From positions 310,001 to 374,000 of the forward strand of contig CAZDQF010000003.1 of assembly GCA_964507445.1 (NCBI GenBank): a stretch of 64,000 bases of DNA, in the 5' to 3' direction. The position numbers and the translations under genes are program-made. The notes beneath the pieces were generated by a model. That model did not search any database. It was not told where the DNA came from and saw nothing but the letters and a program-made list of their open reading frames with translations. Shown here in pieces: positions 53,751 through 63,480 of the stretch. The number at the start of each line of letters is the position of its first letter. Position 1 is the first letter of the stretch. This DNA is from GCA-2683135 sp964507445 (GTDB lineage Bacteria; Planctomycetota; GCA-002687715).

Positions 53751-55161
53751 GGTCCTCCCCAGCGTAAGGCAGCTCCACCGTGAATGTCGTACCGCCGCCG
53801 TCCCGGTCCGCGAACTCGAGGGAGCCCCCCAGGGCTTGGATGATCCCGTGGGTGATGGCCAACCCGAGACCGGTCCCTCCCTCCAGCTCCCTGGTGGTGA
53901 AGAACGGCTCGAAGATACGAGAGCGCAACGGCTCCGGCACCCCAGCCCCCCGGTCCGACACGTGGAGGGACACCCGATCGTCCACGCGATCCAGCCGCAG
54001 CTCCACCCTGCCGCCGTCCGGAGAGGCCTGGACCGCGTTCTGGACGACGTTCTGGACGACCTGGTGCAGCTCCACCGGGTCCGCCACCACGACGCAGCGG
54101 TCCGCTTCCGTCGCCAGGTCGAACGAGATTCGCCTCGCCTCCGCATCATGGGCCAGCAGCCGGGTGACCTCCGCCGCAACCGGTCCCAGATCCACCGGGC
54201 TGGGCTCACTGCCCCCGGCCTGGCTGAAGGTCTGTAGTCCCTGAACGATGGTGCGACCCCGCCGGGCGGCCCGGACGATCACATCCAGGGTCTCCAGCGT
54301 CTCAGCGCCACCTCCTTCCGCCCGCAGGTCCTCCGCGCAGCCGCGGATGCCCCCCAGGAGGTTGTTGAACTCGTGGGCGATGCCGCCAGCCAGCGTCCCG
54401 AGGGCCGCCATCTTCTCCTGGCGGATCAGCTGTTCCTGAGCGTCCTGGAGGCGGGCGTTGAGACCACGAGACTCCTCCAGCGCGACGCCCAGGGCCGCGG
54501 TCTTCTCGTCCACGGCCCGCTCCAGGTCCCGACGGGTCTGCTCCGCCACCGCCTCCCCCGCTGCCACCGACGCCCGGGCCGCGGCCAGGTGACCGACCTG
54601 CTCGAGCTGAGCCCGGTGCGCCAGCCAGCACGCGGCCAGCAGGAGGCCCAGGCCGCAGCCGCCCACCAGCCAGGCGACGCGCTGGACCCCATCGGACTCG
54701 TCCGCCACCAGGGCAGCCTCGTGAAGCTCCAGGATCTCCCGCCGTCGATCCGCCTGAGCGTCCGCCAGGCTCTGGGCGAGCGTCGCGCTCGTCGCCGGCA
54801 ACGACCCGCGCAGCACATCCCGCCGCTCGCTCAGGAGGCGGGGCAGCTCCTCAGGCGATCGCCCCGCCAACGTCAACGCCTCGTCCAGCCCCCGTTCCAG
54901 CATGCCCTGACGAGCGGCCTGGAGTGCGTCCTCGAGCTCCTGGCGCCCTTGTGCCTCGATCAAGCGACCCTCGAGCGCCCTCACCCTCGCCGTCGCCTCA
55001 TTCTCGGCCGCCGACGCGAACCAGGACGCCCCCCCCACGGTCGCCAGGAGCGACAGCAGGACCAGGACCAGCACCGCCCGCCGGCTCAGGGCGTGACTCC
55101 GTAGACCCGGTGCGCCCAGGCCATGCGATCGGGACGCAGCGCCAGCCCCGTTCGTCTCCAT
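53740..55161 (-). CDS. Membrane sensor histidine kinase
   Basis: A 473-residue kinase. Two hydrophobic segments, LVLVLLSLLATVGGASWFAS (about 31-50) and AWLVGGCGLGLLLAACWLA (about 160-178), flank a roughly 110-residue periplasmic helical region. The H-box is GTLAGGIAHEFNNLLGGIRG, the N-box QVVQNVVQNAVQ, and the G-boxes DRGAGVPEPL and GGTGLGLAITHGI. The start is uncertain: the ATG at 55161 overlaps the previous gene by 76 bases, while a GTG at 55074 would start just at the first helix. Partner of the sigma-54 regulator. Confidence 0.88.
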   Translation of the reverse strand: METNGAGAASRSHGLGAPGLRSHALSRRAVLVLVLLSLLATVGGASWFASAAENEATARVRALEGRLIEAQGRQELEDALQAARQGMLERGLDEALTLAGRSPEELPRLLSERRDVLRGSLPATSATLAQSLADAQADRRREILELHEAALVADESDGVQRVAWLVGGCGLGLLLAACWLAHRAQLEQVGHLAAARASVAAGEAVAEQTRRDLERAVDEKTAALGVALEESRGLNARLQDAQEQLIRQEKMAALGTLAGGIAHEFNNLLGGIRGCAEDLRAEGGGAETLETLDVIVRAARRGRTIVQGLQTFSQAGGSEPSPVDLGPVAAEVTRLLAHDAEARRISFDLATEADRCVVVADPVELHQVVQNVVQNAVQASPDGGRVELRLDRVDDRVSLHVSDRGAGVPEPLRSRIFEPFFTTRELEGGTGLGLAITHGIIQALGGSLEFADRDGGGTTFTVELPYAGEDHGD

Positions 55162-55871
55162 CCATCCAGGTGCACGGTGGTCTCCGTTGGCACCGCCGGT
55201 ACCGCCGCGGCGGAGCCCTCGAGGCGTCCCACGAGTTGAAGCGCGGCCGCGTCGAGATCAGGCACCACGCCCATGGCACAAGACGCGCGGGCCAACCAGG
55301 GCGCCGTGGTGACCGCGGGGACACCAGCCTGCTCAGCCGCACGCAGCACGGACTCCGCGTGGCGAAGCACTGCAGGGTCGTCAGGAATCAGCACCGCGTC
55401 GCAACGCGCCTCCAGGAGACCGTGGGCGTCCGCCACCGCCACCACCTCGGCCGCCGCTCCGGCCCAATCCCCCGAGGACCCCAGCACGGCGAGGCGCGCG
55501 ACGCCGGGATGCAGTCGCTCGAGGGTCTGCCGCAGCCGAGCGGGGGTGACGAAGAGGCTCACGTCCTCTCCCAGGACCACCCGACGAGCGGGCCCTGTAT
55601 CCGCCGCGGCGCCGCTCATCAGCACCACCGCGTCCCGGGAAGTCAGGGGCACTCCCTGTCTCAACTCCTGCAGGACGCGGCCCGCGGCTCGCTCCTTCAG
55701 GAGTGCCATGAGCGCTCGCTGGGTCGGCACCTCCCGGTCCAGGCTGACAAACCAACGCCCGGGAGCGATCCTGAGCGGGTCCTGACCCGCGACCACGGTC
55801 GCGGACAGGGAGATTAGCAACAGCAGAAGCGCCCGAATCACGGGGACATGGTAACGGGCCGTCCGGTACAT
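55086..55871 (-). CDS. Periplasmic substrate-binding-like protein of the PF04392 type
   Basis: A 261-residue secreted protein (LLLLLISLSATVVAGQ); a GTG at 55841 is an alternative start. The C-terminal half matches the ABC_sub_bind family: CDAVLIPDDPAVLRHAESVL, then AAEQAGVPAVTTAPWLARAS, and SCAMGVVPDLDAAALQLVGR. It is shorter than usual (about 320). No transporter genes are adjacent; instead it overlaps a histidine kinase gene, so it is likely a ligand-sensing accessory of the two-component system. Ligand unknown. Confidence 0.66.
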   Translation of the reverse strand: MYRTARYHVPVIRALLLLLISLSATVVAGQDPLRIAPGRWFVSLDREVPTQRALMALLKERAAGRVLQELRQGVPLTSRDAVVLMSGAAADTGPARRVVLGEDVSLFVTPARLRQTLERLHPGVARLAVLGSSGDWAGAAAEVVAVADAHGLLEARCDAVLIPDDPAVLRHAESVLRAAEQAGVPAVTTAPWLARASCAMGVVPDLDAAALQLVGRLEGSAAAVPAVPTETTVHLDGWRRTGLALRPDRMAWAHRVYGVTP

Positions 55872-55888
55872 TGGCCCTGGAGTTTGTC

Positions 55889-56179
55889 ATGAACCAGTCC
55901 TCCTTACCCGCCATCCTGCTGATGCTGAGCTTCTGCTTGTCGGAAGCGAGCGCCCAGTCCTCGAACCCGGACCCCCTGGCGCTGCCGTTTCCGAAGTTCT
56001 CCTCCATGAAGGAGCTGAGCGAGTTCTCGACCCAGGTCCAGGTCGCGACCCAGGACCGCCTGGTGGCCGCGAGAAGCCGGGGCGACCGCCTCGCCGCCTG
56101 CCGGACCCTCGAGCGGGCAGAGCTGTTCCGGCTCCATGCTGCCCAGACGTTCAGGAGGCTCCAGGCCACCCAGCGATGA
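55889..56179 (+). CDS. Small secreted helical protein
   Basis: A 96-residue protein from the ATG at 55889, with a signal peptide (LLMLSFCLSEASAQ). The mature part is mainly helical and Arg/Glu-rich (QVATQDRLVAARSRGDRLAA). No family recognised. It overlaps the following vWA/HEAT gene by four bases (ATGA), so the two are probably made together. Confidence 0.5.
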   Translation: MNQSSLPAILLMLSFCLSEASAQSSNPDPLALPFPKFSSMKELSEFSTQVQVATQDRLVAARSRGDRLAACRTLERAELFRLHAAQTFRRLQATQR

Positions 56180-58026
56180 TGCGCGCGTTGATCCTGGGCT
56201 GCCTCGCCGTCGCGACGTGCGACGCTCAAGGCGACGAGCGACAGGTCTTCTCCTTCGACGGTGGCGCGCTGGAACGGGTCTCGGTCCAGGGGACACCACG
56301 CTGGATCCACGAAGCCGATCCGGAGACCAGGGGGACCGGGTCCCTGCGCATCGCCCCTGCCACGGGCGAGAACTACTACGGCGTCACGATCAGGGGCCTG
56401 CGGGGCGCGGCCCCGAAACGACTCCGCCTTCGTGTTTGCAACGAGGGGACCGACCCGGTCCGTTGGTTCGTCTCCATGCAGAAGTTCGAGCCCGTCCGAA
56501 GCAAGCGACGCGGCCTCAAGTGGTCGTCCAGTTCTCATCAACTGCAGCCCGGGTGGAGCGAACTGGACCTGGACCTGACAGCGCTTCAGGCCCGGGACGC
56601 GGAGGGACCCATCGACACGGCCCTGGGTATCGGCGCCTTCCGGATCTCCCGTCGGGCGCGCGGCCCCGACGAGCCGCCCCTGCGAGTGGACAGCCTCAGG
56701 TTTGTAGACGAGACAGCGCCCCGAGCCCTCATCAAGCGCCTCAAGTCCGGCCTGCGCTTGGAGGACCCGTTCCAACGCCGAAGAGCGGTGCAGGAGACCC
56801 TGCCATGTCTGCCGGATCAGGAACGGGTCACCACATCCCTGGACCTGTTGGCGCAGGAGGGTCAACTGCCGTCCATCCGAACCGCGGCCCGGCAAGCCAT
56901 CGCCACCGCCTCTGCTCCGCGGAGCATCGAGGCCCTGATCTCGGCGATCAAGCGAGCCCGCGGCACCGCCGCCGCGGAATTGCTGTGGGCCCTGGCCTCC
57001 ATGCCATCTGAGGACGCTCGAGCCCACGTGAAGGCCCTGCTGCAGAACCCCCGGATCTCGACGGAACAACGGACGGCGCTCCTCGGCGCCATGGGCCGCC
57101 GCCACATCAGCGACGTCGCCGCCCTCGAGACCCGCATCGACTCGCGCCGACCGTGGCCAGAGAGGGCAGCCCTCGTGAAGGCTCTCCTCACATGTGCTTG
57201 CGAGGCGTCCATGGACGCCCTCATCAAGATCCTCGCGGACCCGGGCTCGGAGCGGGTGCGGAACGATGCCGCGGCGGCGCTCACCCGCCTCACGGGCAAG
57301 GACCTGGGCACCGCGGCCTCGCAGTGGGAATCCTGGTGGCAGGTCAACCGTGGCAAGGTGCCCCTGAACGACACGGGCAAGACCCTGCGACTGCCCTACG
57401 CGCGCTACTACGGCATCCCGGTCCCCAACGGCAGGACCACGTTCGTCATCGATCTATCGGGCTCCATGAGAGAGCCCGTCGAAGGTGGGCGCGCAGCAGA
57501 GCACCTCCGACAGGCCCCCCACCTGAAGGACCGCCGGATCCGCAGCCGGCTGGACCTGGCCAAGGAGGAGCTGGCCCACGTGGTCTCTCAGTTGTCGGAT
57601 GCCGCCTGGGTGTCGGTCGTGACCTACAGCGACGGAGCCCAGCCCGTGGGCTCCGCCGACGCCCTGGAGCGCGCCTCCTCAAGGCTGAAGTCCAAGCTGG
57701 CCAAGAGGATCCGATCCCTATCAGCCAAAGGCAGGACCAATATTCATGACGGGCTGTTACGCGCGTTCCATCCGAAGAAGAAGCCCCACAAGGATGACGC
57801 CGTGAAGGGACCGGATACCATCTTCCTGCTGACCGACGGGGACCCGTCGGTAGGCGCGGTGACCAGCCGCACGGAGCTGCGGGACGCCGTCCTGGCGTGG
57901 AACCTCGGCCGCATGATCAGGGTCCACGCCATCAACGTGGGAGACGCGCGGAGCCTGTGGTTGGAGCAACTGACCCGAGCGACAGACGGTCGGTTCATCG
58001 ACCTGAGCTCCGACCCGGGCAAGTAG
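56176..58026 (+). CDS. Secreted protein with HEAT repeats and a vWA domain
   Basis: A 616-residue protein. A short signal sequence (ALILGCLAVATCDA) leads to a beta-rich carbohydrate-binding-like domain (about 20-170: GTGSLRIAPATGENYYGVTI, LDLDLTALQARDAEG). HEAT-like helices follow at about 190-375 (SERVRNDAAAALTRLTGKDL). A C-terminal vWA domain has an intact MIDAS motif (TFVIDLSGSMREP and LLTDGDPS). The order scaffold-then-vWA is common in planctomycetal surface proteins. It is coupled to the small secreted protein upstream. Confidence 0.76.
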   Translation: MMRALILGCLAVATCDAQGDERQVFSFDGGALERVSVQGTPRWIHEADPETRGTGSLRIAPATGENYYGVTIRGLRGAAPKRLRLRVCNEGTDPVRWFVSMQKFEPVRSKRRGLKWSSSSHQLQPGWSELDLDLTALQARDAEGPIDTALGIGAFRISRRARGPDEPPLRVDSLRFVDETAPRALIKRLKSGLRLEDPFQRRRAVQETLPCLPDQERVTTSLDLLAQEGQLPSIRTAARQAIATASAPRSIEALISAIKRARGTAAAELLWALASMPSEDARAHVKALLQNPRISTEQRTALLGAMGRRHISDVAALETRIDSRRPWPERAALVKALLTCACEASMDALIKILADPGSERVRNDAAAALTRLTGKDLGTAASQWESWWQVNRGKVPLNDTGKTLRLPYARYYGIPVPNGRTTFVIDLSGSMREPVEGGRAAEHLRQAPHLKDRRIRSRLDLAKEELAHVVSQLSDAAWVSVVTYSDGAQPVGSADALERASSRLKSKLAKRIRSLSAKGRTNIHDGLLRAFHPKKKPHKDDAVKGPDTIFLLTDGDPSVGAVTSRTELRDAVLAWNLGRMIRVHAINVGDARSLWLEQLTRATDGRFIDLSSDPGK

Positions 58027-58041
58027 GAGAAGGACCAAGCC

Positions 58042-58566
58042 TTGAACGAGCAATCGCAAGATCCAGCAGCGGACGCGGAGGACATCGTCATCCGCCCGGC
58101 GGACCCGGCGGATGCCGGCGGATACCTGAAGTTGGTGGACGCCCTCGCGGAGTACGAAGAGCTCCCCGCGCCAGACACGGAAGCCAAGACCAGGCTCATC
58201 GATCACCTCTTCGGTGACCGCCCCAAGTACCGGCTGCTGGTGGCCGAAGACACGTCGTGTGAACAGATCGTGGGTTACGCGGCCCACTACCAGGCCTACT
58301 CCACCTTCCTCGCCCGGCCGACCTTCTATCTGGAAGACCTGTTCGTCCTGCCGGAGTACCGGCACACGGGACTGGGACATCGCATGATGGTGACCTGCGC
58401 CAAGACCGCCGTGGCGGAGGGGTGTGGGCGCATGGACTTCCTCGTCCTCGATTGGAACAAGCTGGCCCTGGAGTTCTACGCGCGGCACAACGTGCCCTGC
58501 CGCAAGGAGTGGCTGCTCCACCGCCTCCAGGGGGAAGAGCTCCTGGCCGTCGGCGGCATGGAGTAG
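58042..58566 (+). CDS. GNAT-family N-acetyltransferase (diamine acetyltransferase-like)
   Basis: A 174-residue protein. The TTG start at 58042 is preceded by GGAGAAGGA. The GNAT motif A (acetyl-CoA pyrophosphate loop) is FVLPEYRHTGLGHRMM, motif B is FLVLDWNKLALEFYARHNV, and the early FYLEDLFVL strand matches spermidine/spermine acetyltransferases. Substrate is unproven; polyamine or thialysine is plausible. It follows the vWA protein by 15 bases. Confidence 0.8.
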   Translation: MNEQSQDPAADAEDIVIRPADPADAGGYLKLVDALAEYEELPAPDTEAKTRLIDHLFGDRPKYRLLVAEDTSCEQIVGYAAHYQAYSTFLARPTFYLEDLFVLPEYRHTGLGHRMMVTCAKTAVAEGCGRMDFLVLDWNKLALEFYARHNVPCRKEWLLHRLQGEELLAVGGME

Positions 58567-58609
58567 GCCCGGCGGCGACGGGGCCTGCACCCGCGCCGAA
58601 CCCGGAGAG

Positions 58610-58683
58610 TGCTCACGGTGGGATTCGAACCCACACTGGGGGCATTTTAAGTGCCCTGCCTCTGCCAGTTGGGCTACGTGAGC
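58610..58683 (-). tRNA. tRNA with UAA anticodon and short (class I) variable loop
   Basis: Full cloverleaf on the minus strand: acceptor GCTCACG/CGTGAGC (7 pairs), D arm with GCC/GGC stem and a GG-containing loop, anticodon stem GGGCA/TGCCC around CTTAAAA (anticodon TAA), T stem GTGGG/CCCAC around TTCGAAT, discriminator A. The variable loop is only five bases (CCAGT). Leucine tRNAs, which read UUA, are normally class II with a long variable arm, so the isotype is uncertain despite the anticodon. CCA is not encoded. Confidence 0.85.
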
Positions 58684-58710
58684 GGGGCCGTCCGTGACGG
58701 CGGCCGCATC

Positions 58711-59964
58711 TTAGCGCCTGCCGCGCTTCCTGATCTTGTTCCGGAGCACCCAGGCCTTCCAGTGCTTCTCGAACTCGACCATGTTGACGCCGTAGCCCTT
58801 CATGAAGGCGCGCTGCTGGACCTCCAGCATGGACTCGTCCTCGCCCTTGGTCATGATCTCGTCGAGAAACGTCCGGAATCCTGAGCGGCTGACGGCGACC
58901 ATGTAGTCCACCATGCTCCAAGCCTGGACGTGGATCCTGGGATGAAGCTGTTGGTACTCGTGCTCGCGGCCGAGCTCCAACAACGGCCTCGACTGACCCT
59001 TGCGGACGAGCGTCCGGGCCTCTCGCTCCCACCCGCTCCGTTTGCCGTCCGGGTCCCACCGCCATCCCGCCGCGTGCTCCTTTGCCGGGGACCCCACGAT
59101 CACGTAGGTGTTGCGTACGGCCTTGTTGCGACGGGCGAAGTAGTGAGCGATTCCGTGGGGAATCCACGCCGGCACGTAGTGGTAGAAGCTGCGGAACTGA
59201 TAGACCAGATCATGAGCCACGAGGTGATCGAACCGGGCCAGCATCTCCGCCGGCTTCAGCCCTTCGGCGTGGAACGCGCCGATAACCGTCTCCGTCTCCG
59301 AGTGATACCAGTAACTGGCGTTGGCCCCGGCGCCGCCGAAGAAGTGCCGACCGAACTCCATGTAGGGCTCCTTCTTGGCGAACAGGTACAACTCGCTCCG
59401 GCCCAACGCACCAAAGTGACCCGGCAACTTCGCCGGGAGGTGAGGCTTGGCGGCTGGGTCAAGGCAGATCAACCGTCGCCACTGCGCCTCCAGACGGAGA
59501 TAGCGCAGCGCCAGCAGGTGCGCGACCTGAGGCCGGGTCAGGGTGCGACCGAGCTTCCCTGGAAAATGCGCCCTCAAACCATCGAGGTCCTGGCGGGAGA
59601 AGTGCTTGGCGGCCATGGGATCGACGAACAGGACGAGGACCGCGTGGTCCGTGGAGATGATCACACTCTCCAGCCCGTGGGTCTTCTTCGCCCACTCCGA
59701 CACGCGACCCGGGTCCTGCTTGAGCAGCCGTGCGGGGGGGGCCGGGGTCTTCGATCGATCCGTCAGCTGATCCGAATCGAGCCAGTAGCTGCTCCAGAAT
59801 GGAGCCGTCGCGATGGATCCCCCGTCCGCTCTCTGCACCGGGTCCGGTCGGTAGTCGTCAGCCAACGACACCCGGGTCCCGGGCGCATGGCGCACACTGA
59901 AATCCACCTGAGCGCAGAGAGAGACCGTCGCCACGATCCAGACAGCCAGAACCCGATACGACAT
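58711..59964 (-). CDS. Secreted MA-superfamily peptidase-like protein lacking the zinc motif
   Basis: A 417-residue protein with a signal peptide (VLAVWIVATVSLCAQ). The C-terminal half has the layout of gluzincin (peptidase MA-like/DUF1570) proteins: a helix before the active site, then a P-A-W-[L/I]-x-x-G-x-A-x-[Y/H]-F motif, here VPAWIPHGIAHYF. The zinc helix should contain HExxH but reads HDLVYQF, and the third ligand position has His instead of Glu. It is therefore probably catalytically inactive, or binds metal differently. Flanked by the tRNA and the Gly/Pro-rich paralogues. Confidence 0.6.
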   Translation of the reverse strand: MSYRVLAVWIVATVSLCAQVDFSVRHAPGTRVSLADDYRPDPVQRADGGSIATAPFWSSYWLDSDQLTDRSKTPAPPARLLKQDPGRVSEWAKKTHGLESVIISTDHAVLVLFVDPMAAKHFSRQDLDGLRAHFPGKLGRTLTRPQVAHLLALRYLRLEAQWRRLICLDPAAKPHLPAKLPGHFGALGRSELYLFAKKEPYMEFGRHFFGGAGANASYWYHSETETVIGAFHAEGLKPAEMLARFDHLVAHDLVYQFRSFYHYVPAWIPHGIAHYFARRNKAVRNTYVIVGSPAKEHAAGWRWDPDGKRSGWEREARTLVRKGQSRPLLELGREHEYQQLHPRIHVQAWSMVDYMVAVSRSGFRTFLDEIMTKGEDESMLEVQQRAFMKGYGVNMVEFEKHWKAWVLRNKIRKRGRR

Positions 59965-60065
59965 AGGCCGTTCTCCTTACGCCGGCTGAGCGCCTCGGTT
60001 GCCACGGCGGTTCTCCGCCAACTCCAGACCATGAGAGAACCACAGGGACAGGTAGAAGGGCAACC

Positions 60066-61031
60066 TCATCTCGCCTCCGATTCACGCTCCCGAGGAGACT
60101 CCAGCAGCTTCGCCTCGTGCTGCTTCAAACTGCGCAGCTCCGCCTTACGCACGGCGATCCGGTCTCGTACTCGTGGGCGCAGTTCACCACTGATGGGATC
60201 ACAGAGCATGCCTGCCTGTTGCTCGATCTCAGCCTCCACCCAGGCCCGTCGAGCCAACACCGCGCCCATGTCCCGGACCGCCTGGTCCGCCGACCTGCGG
60301 AAGTCGGCGCGGAACACCCGCTCGAACGGCGCGCGGAAGGCCCGGTAGCCCTCGGCGACCCGTACGATCCCTGCCGGTTTACCGTCACGGCCGAACACCA
60401 GGAAAGCCGCTCGCTTCAGGCCACCCCACCTGCCATCGTCCCGGATCGAACGCACGTCCACACGGACCAGATGGAAGTAACGAGCGGCGCTGACGAACTT
60501 CCGGTCCTCGGAGACCTTCAGCAGATCCGTCATGTGGACCGAACTGGACGGGTCGTACACGCAAACGATGGTCGGCAGCGTGGGGTTCTCTTTCCGCCAG
60601 CCTCCACGTGATGAGACCGCGTCCTCAATGCTCATCTCCGTGCTGTCATAACCCTGGCCACCCTGCTCAGGGAGGAACCGGCCCTCCCATGGCAACTTCA
60701 CCGCCCCAAGCCAGTACCGCTGCTCGGCGCTGAAGCGCACCTTCTTGCGCCGCGCGACAGCTCCGTAACCGGAACCACGGAGGCTGCGTCCCGGGGTCAC
60801 ACCTCCACGGGCACCGCCGCCGGGTGTCACGCCCCCGCCGGACCCGCGAGGGGTGACACCACCTCCTGGCGTCGGACCTGGCCCCGGTGTGGGCCCGGGG
60901 GTCGGAGTGGGAGCGGGGCCTGGGGCAGGGGCTGCGGTCGCCGGAGGTGGCGGCGGCGCGGAGCTACATGACTGGCACCAAGCAACCGAAGCAAACAGAC
61001 ACCACAACGCCAGGAAGCACGCGGATTTCAT
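60066..61031 (-). CDS. Secreted protein with Pro/Gly linker, paralogue of the next gene
   Basis: A 321-residue protein from the ATG at 61031. Signal peptide (CFLALWCLFASVAWC), then a low-complexity Pro/Gly/Thr linker (about 22-90: GPTPGPGPTPGG, GGGVTPGG). A compact domain shared with the following paralogue then occurs: KVRFSAEQRYWLGAV, KLPWEGRFLPEQGG, PTIVCVYDPSSSVHM, FVSAARYFHLVRVDVR. A charged helical C-terminus follows (AVRKAELRSLKQHE). The central TIVxVYDPSS strand could begin a thioredoxin-like fold, but no CxxC is present. Family not recognised. Confidence 0.6.
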   Translation of the reverse strand: MKSACFLALWCLFASVAWCQSCSSAPPPPPATAAPAPGPAPTPTPGPTPGPGPTPGGGVTPRGSGGGVTPGGGARGGVTPGRSLRGSGYGAVARRKKVRFSAEQRYWLGAVKLPWEGRFLPEQGGQGYDSTEMSIEDAVSSRGGWRKENPTLPTIVCVYDPSSSVHMTDLLKVSEDRKFVSAARYFHLVRVDVRSIRDDGRWGGLKRAAFLVFGRDGKPAGIVRVAEGYRAFRAPFERVFRADFRRSADQAVRDMGAVLARRAWVEAEIEQQAGMLCDPISGELRPRVRDRIAVRKAELRSLKQHEAKLLESPRERESEAR

Positions 61032-61345
61032 GATTAAGGACCTCTCATTCTGGACAGAAGAACGACACCGCATGGCGGCATCCGACTCTCCTACGAGATC
61101 GAGGAACGCGCTTTCTCATGAAACCCGCTCGGCACCTGCGGCGACGGGCGCATACGCACCGTGAGCGGTGCCATGACAAGAGGGGCGCGGCCTCGCAGGT
61201 ACCCCCCCCACATTTTATGCGCCGCCCCCCTAACCCCCCGCCGCCCCCCCACCCCATAATAAAACNNNNNNNNNNGGTGGGTTCGGGCGCGGTGGGGGGG
61301 GGGGCCCCCCTGCCCCCCCCCCCCCCCCCCGACACTCCCCTTGAT
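61032..61345. other. Intergenic region with scaffold gap and low-quality homopolymers
   Basis: No gene is visible. Bases from about 61200 to 61340 are runs of C or G broken by short AT bits, with ten N at 61266-61275. This looks like a poorly resolved, gap-filled join between tandem paralogues rather than real sequence. Normal sequence resumes at the TAG at 61346. Confidence 0.85.
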
Positions 61346-62413
<1,068 letters not shown>

Positions 62414-62573
62414 GGTCGGAATCCTCCGGCGCAACAGCAACAGACTTGTGACCGCCTCATTCGCCACACGTCACCGACGAACGTCTATCGCGGACCGGGC
62501 GAGGCGCTGCATCCAGTATGCCAGCTTTCGGCAGGGAATTGAAACACGGCGCAAGCCCAGGCATGCAGGATCG

Positions 62574-63479
62574 TTACGAGTCGCGCCGAAAGAGCCCCAT
62601 GAACACGTACCGGCCGATGCGGGGATTCTCTTTCAAACGACGGACGCAGTAGGCGTGCCAGTCGCGGCCGTACGGGATGTAGACGCGCACCCGGTGCCCG
62701 TCCCGCACCAGGGAACTCCGGATGTTCTCCGCGACCCCCAGCAGCATCTGGAACTCGTACCCGCTGGTGGGTACTTGACGCGACCTGACCGCGTCGACGC
62801 CCGCTTCAACGAGGGCCCCGTCGTGGGTCGCGATCCCCAGGTAGGACCCTCCGTCCAGCAACGCCCCCATGGCGGCGCGATAACTCTCCCGGATCTCGTC
62901 GTCGTCCTGGAACGCGATCGCCTCCGGCTCCACGTAGATCCCCTTGCAGAGTCGGCAGGAGGGCTGGAGCGCCGCCAACTCGGAGATGTCCTCCTTCGTC
63001 CGGCGCAGGTAGGCCTGCAGGACGATGCCGACGTTGTCGAGGCCTTCGTCACGCAGTCGCCGATAGATGCGGAACGTGGCGTCGGTGCAGGAGCTGTCCT
63101 CCATGTCGATGCGGACCGTGTTGCCGAAGCCTCGGGCGTGAGAGACCACGTCCTTGACCCTGACGTAGGCGGCCTCTTCGTCCAACTTCAGGCCGAACGC
63201 CGTCAGCTTCACGGAGACGTTCGCGTCCAGACCGACCTCGTGGATACGCTCCAGCGCGGCGCGATACTCCTGCACCGAAGCGTCTGCCTGGGAGAGGTCC
63301 TCCACGAACTCTCCGAGGAGATCGAAGGTCGCACAGCACCCCATCTCCTCAAGGCGCTGCGCGACCTGCTCCGCCGCGTGGAAGTCCTCACCGGCGACGT
63401 ATCGCCAGGCCACCCGACGTACCAGGGACTTCGGGATGAAGCCCACGGACGCTGCGATCAGCCGGTCCAGCAGGCTCAA
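62574..63479 (-). CDS. Proline dehydrogenase
   Basis: A 301-residue FAD-dependent enzyme oxidising proline to pyrroline-5-carboxylate. TIM-barrel motifs: NVSVKLTAFGL, VRIDMEDSSCTD, LQAYLRRT, RLCKGIYVEPEA and the C-terminal signature YIPYGRDWHAYCVRRLKENP. It is a stand-alone PRODH; no P5C dehydrogenase is visible. It begins one base before the trxB stop on the same strand, so the two are probably co-transcribed. Confidence 0.92.
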   Translation of the reverse strand: MSLLDRLIAASVGFIPKSLVRRVAWRYVAGEDFHAAEQVAQRLEEMGCCATFDLLGEFVEDLSQADASVQEYRAALERIHEVGLDANVSVKLTAFGLKLDEEAAYVRVKDVVSHARGFGNTVRIDMEDSSCTDATFRIYRRLRDEGLDNVGIVLQAYLRRTKEDISELAALQPSCRLCKGIYVEPEAIAFQDDDEIRESYRAAMGALLDGGSYLGIATHDGALVEAGVDAVRSRQVPTSGYEFQMLLGVAENIRSSLVRDGHRVRVYIPYGRDWHAYCVRRLKENPRIGRYVFMGLFRRDS

Positions 63480-63480
63480 C

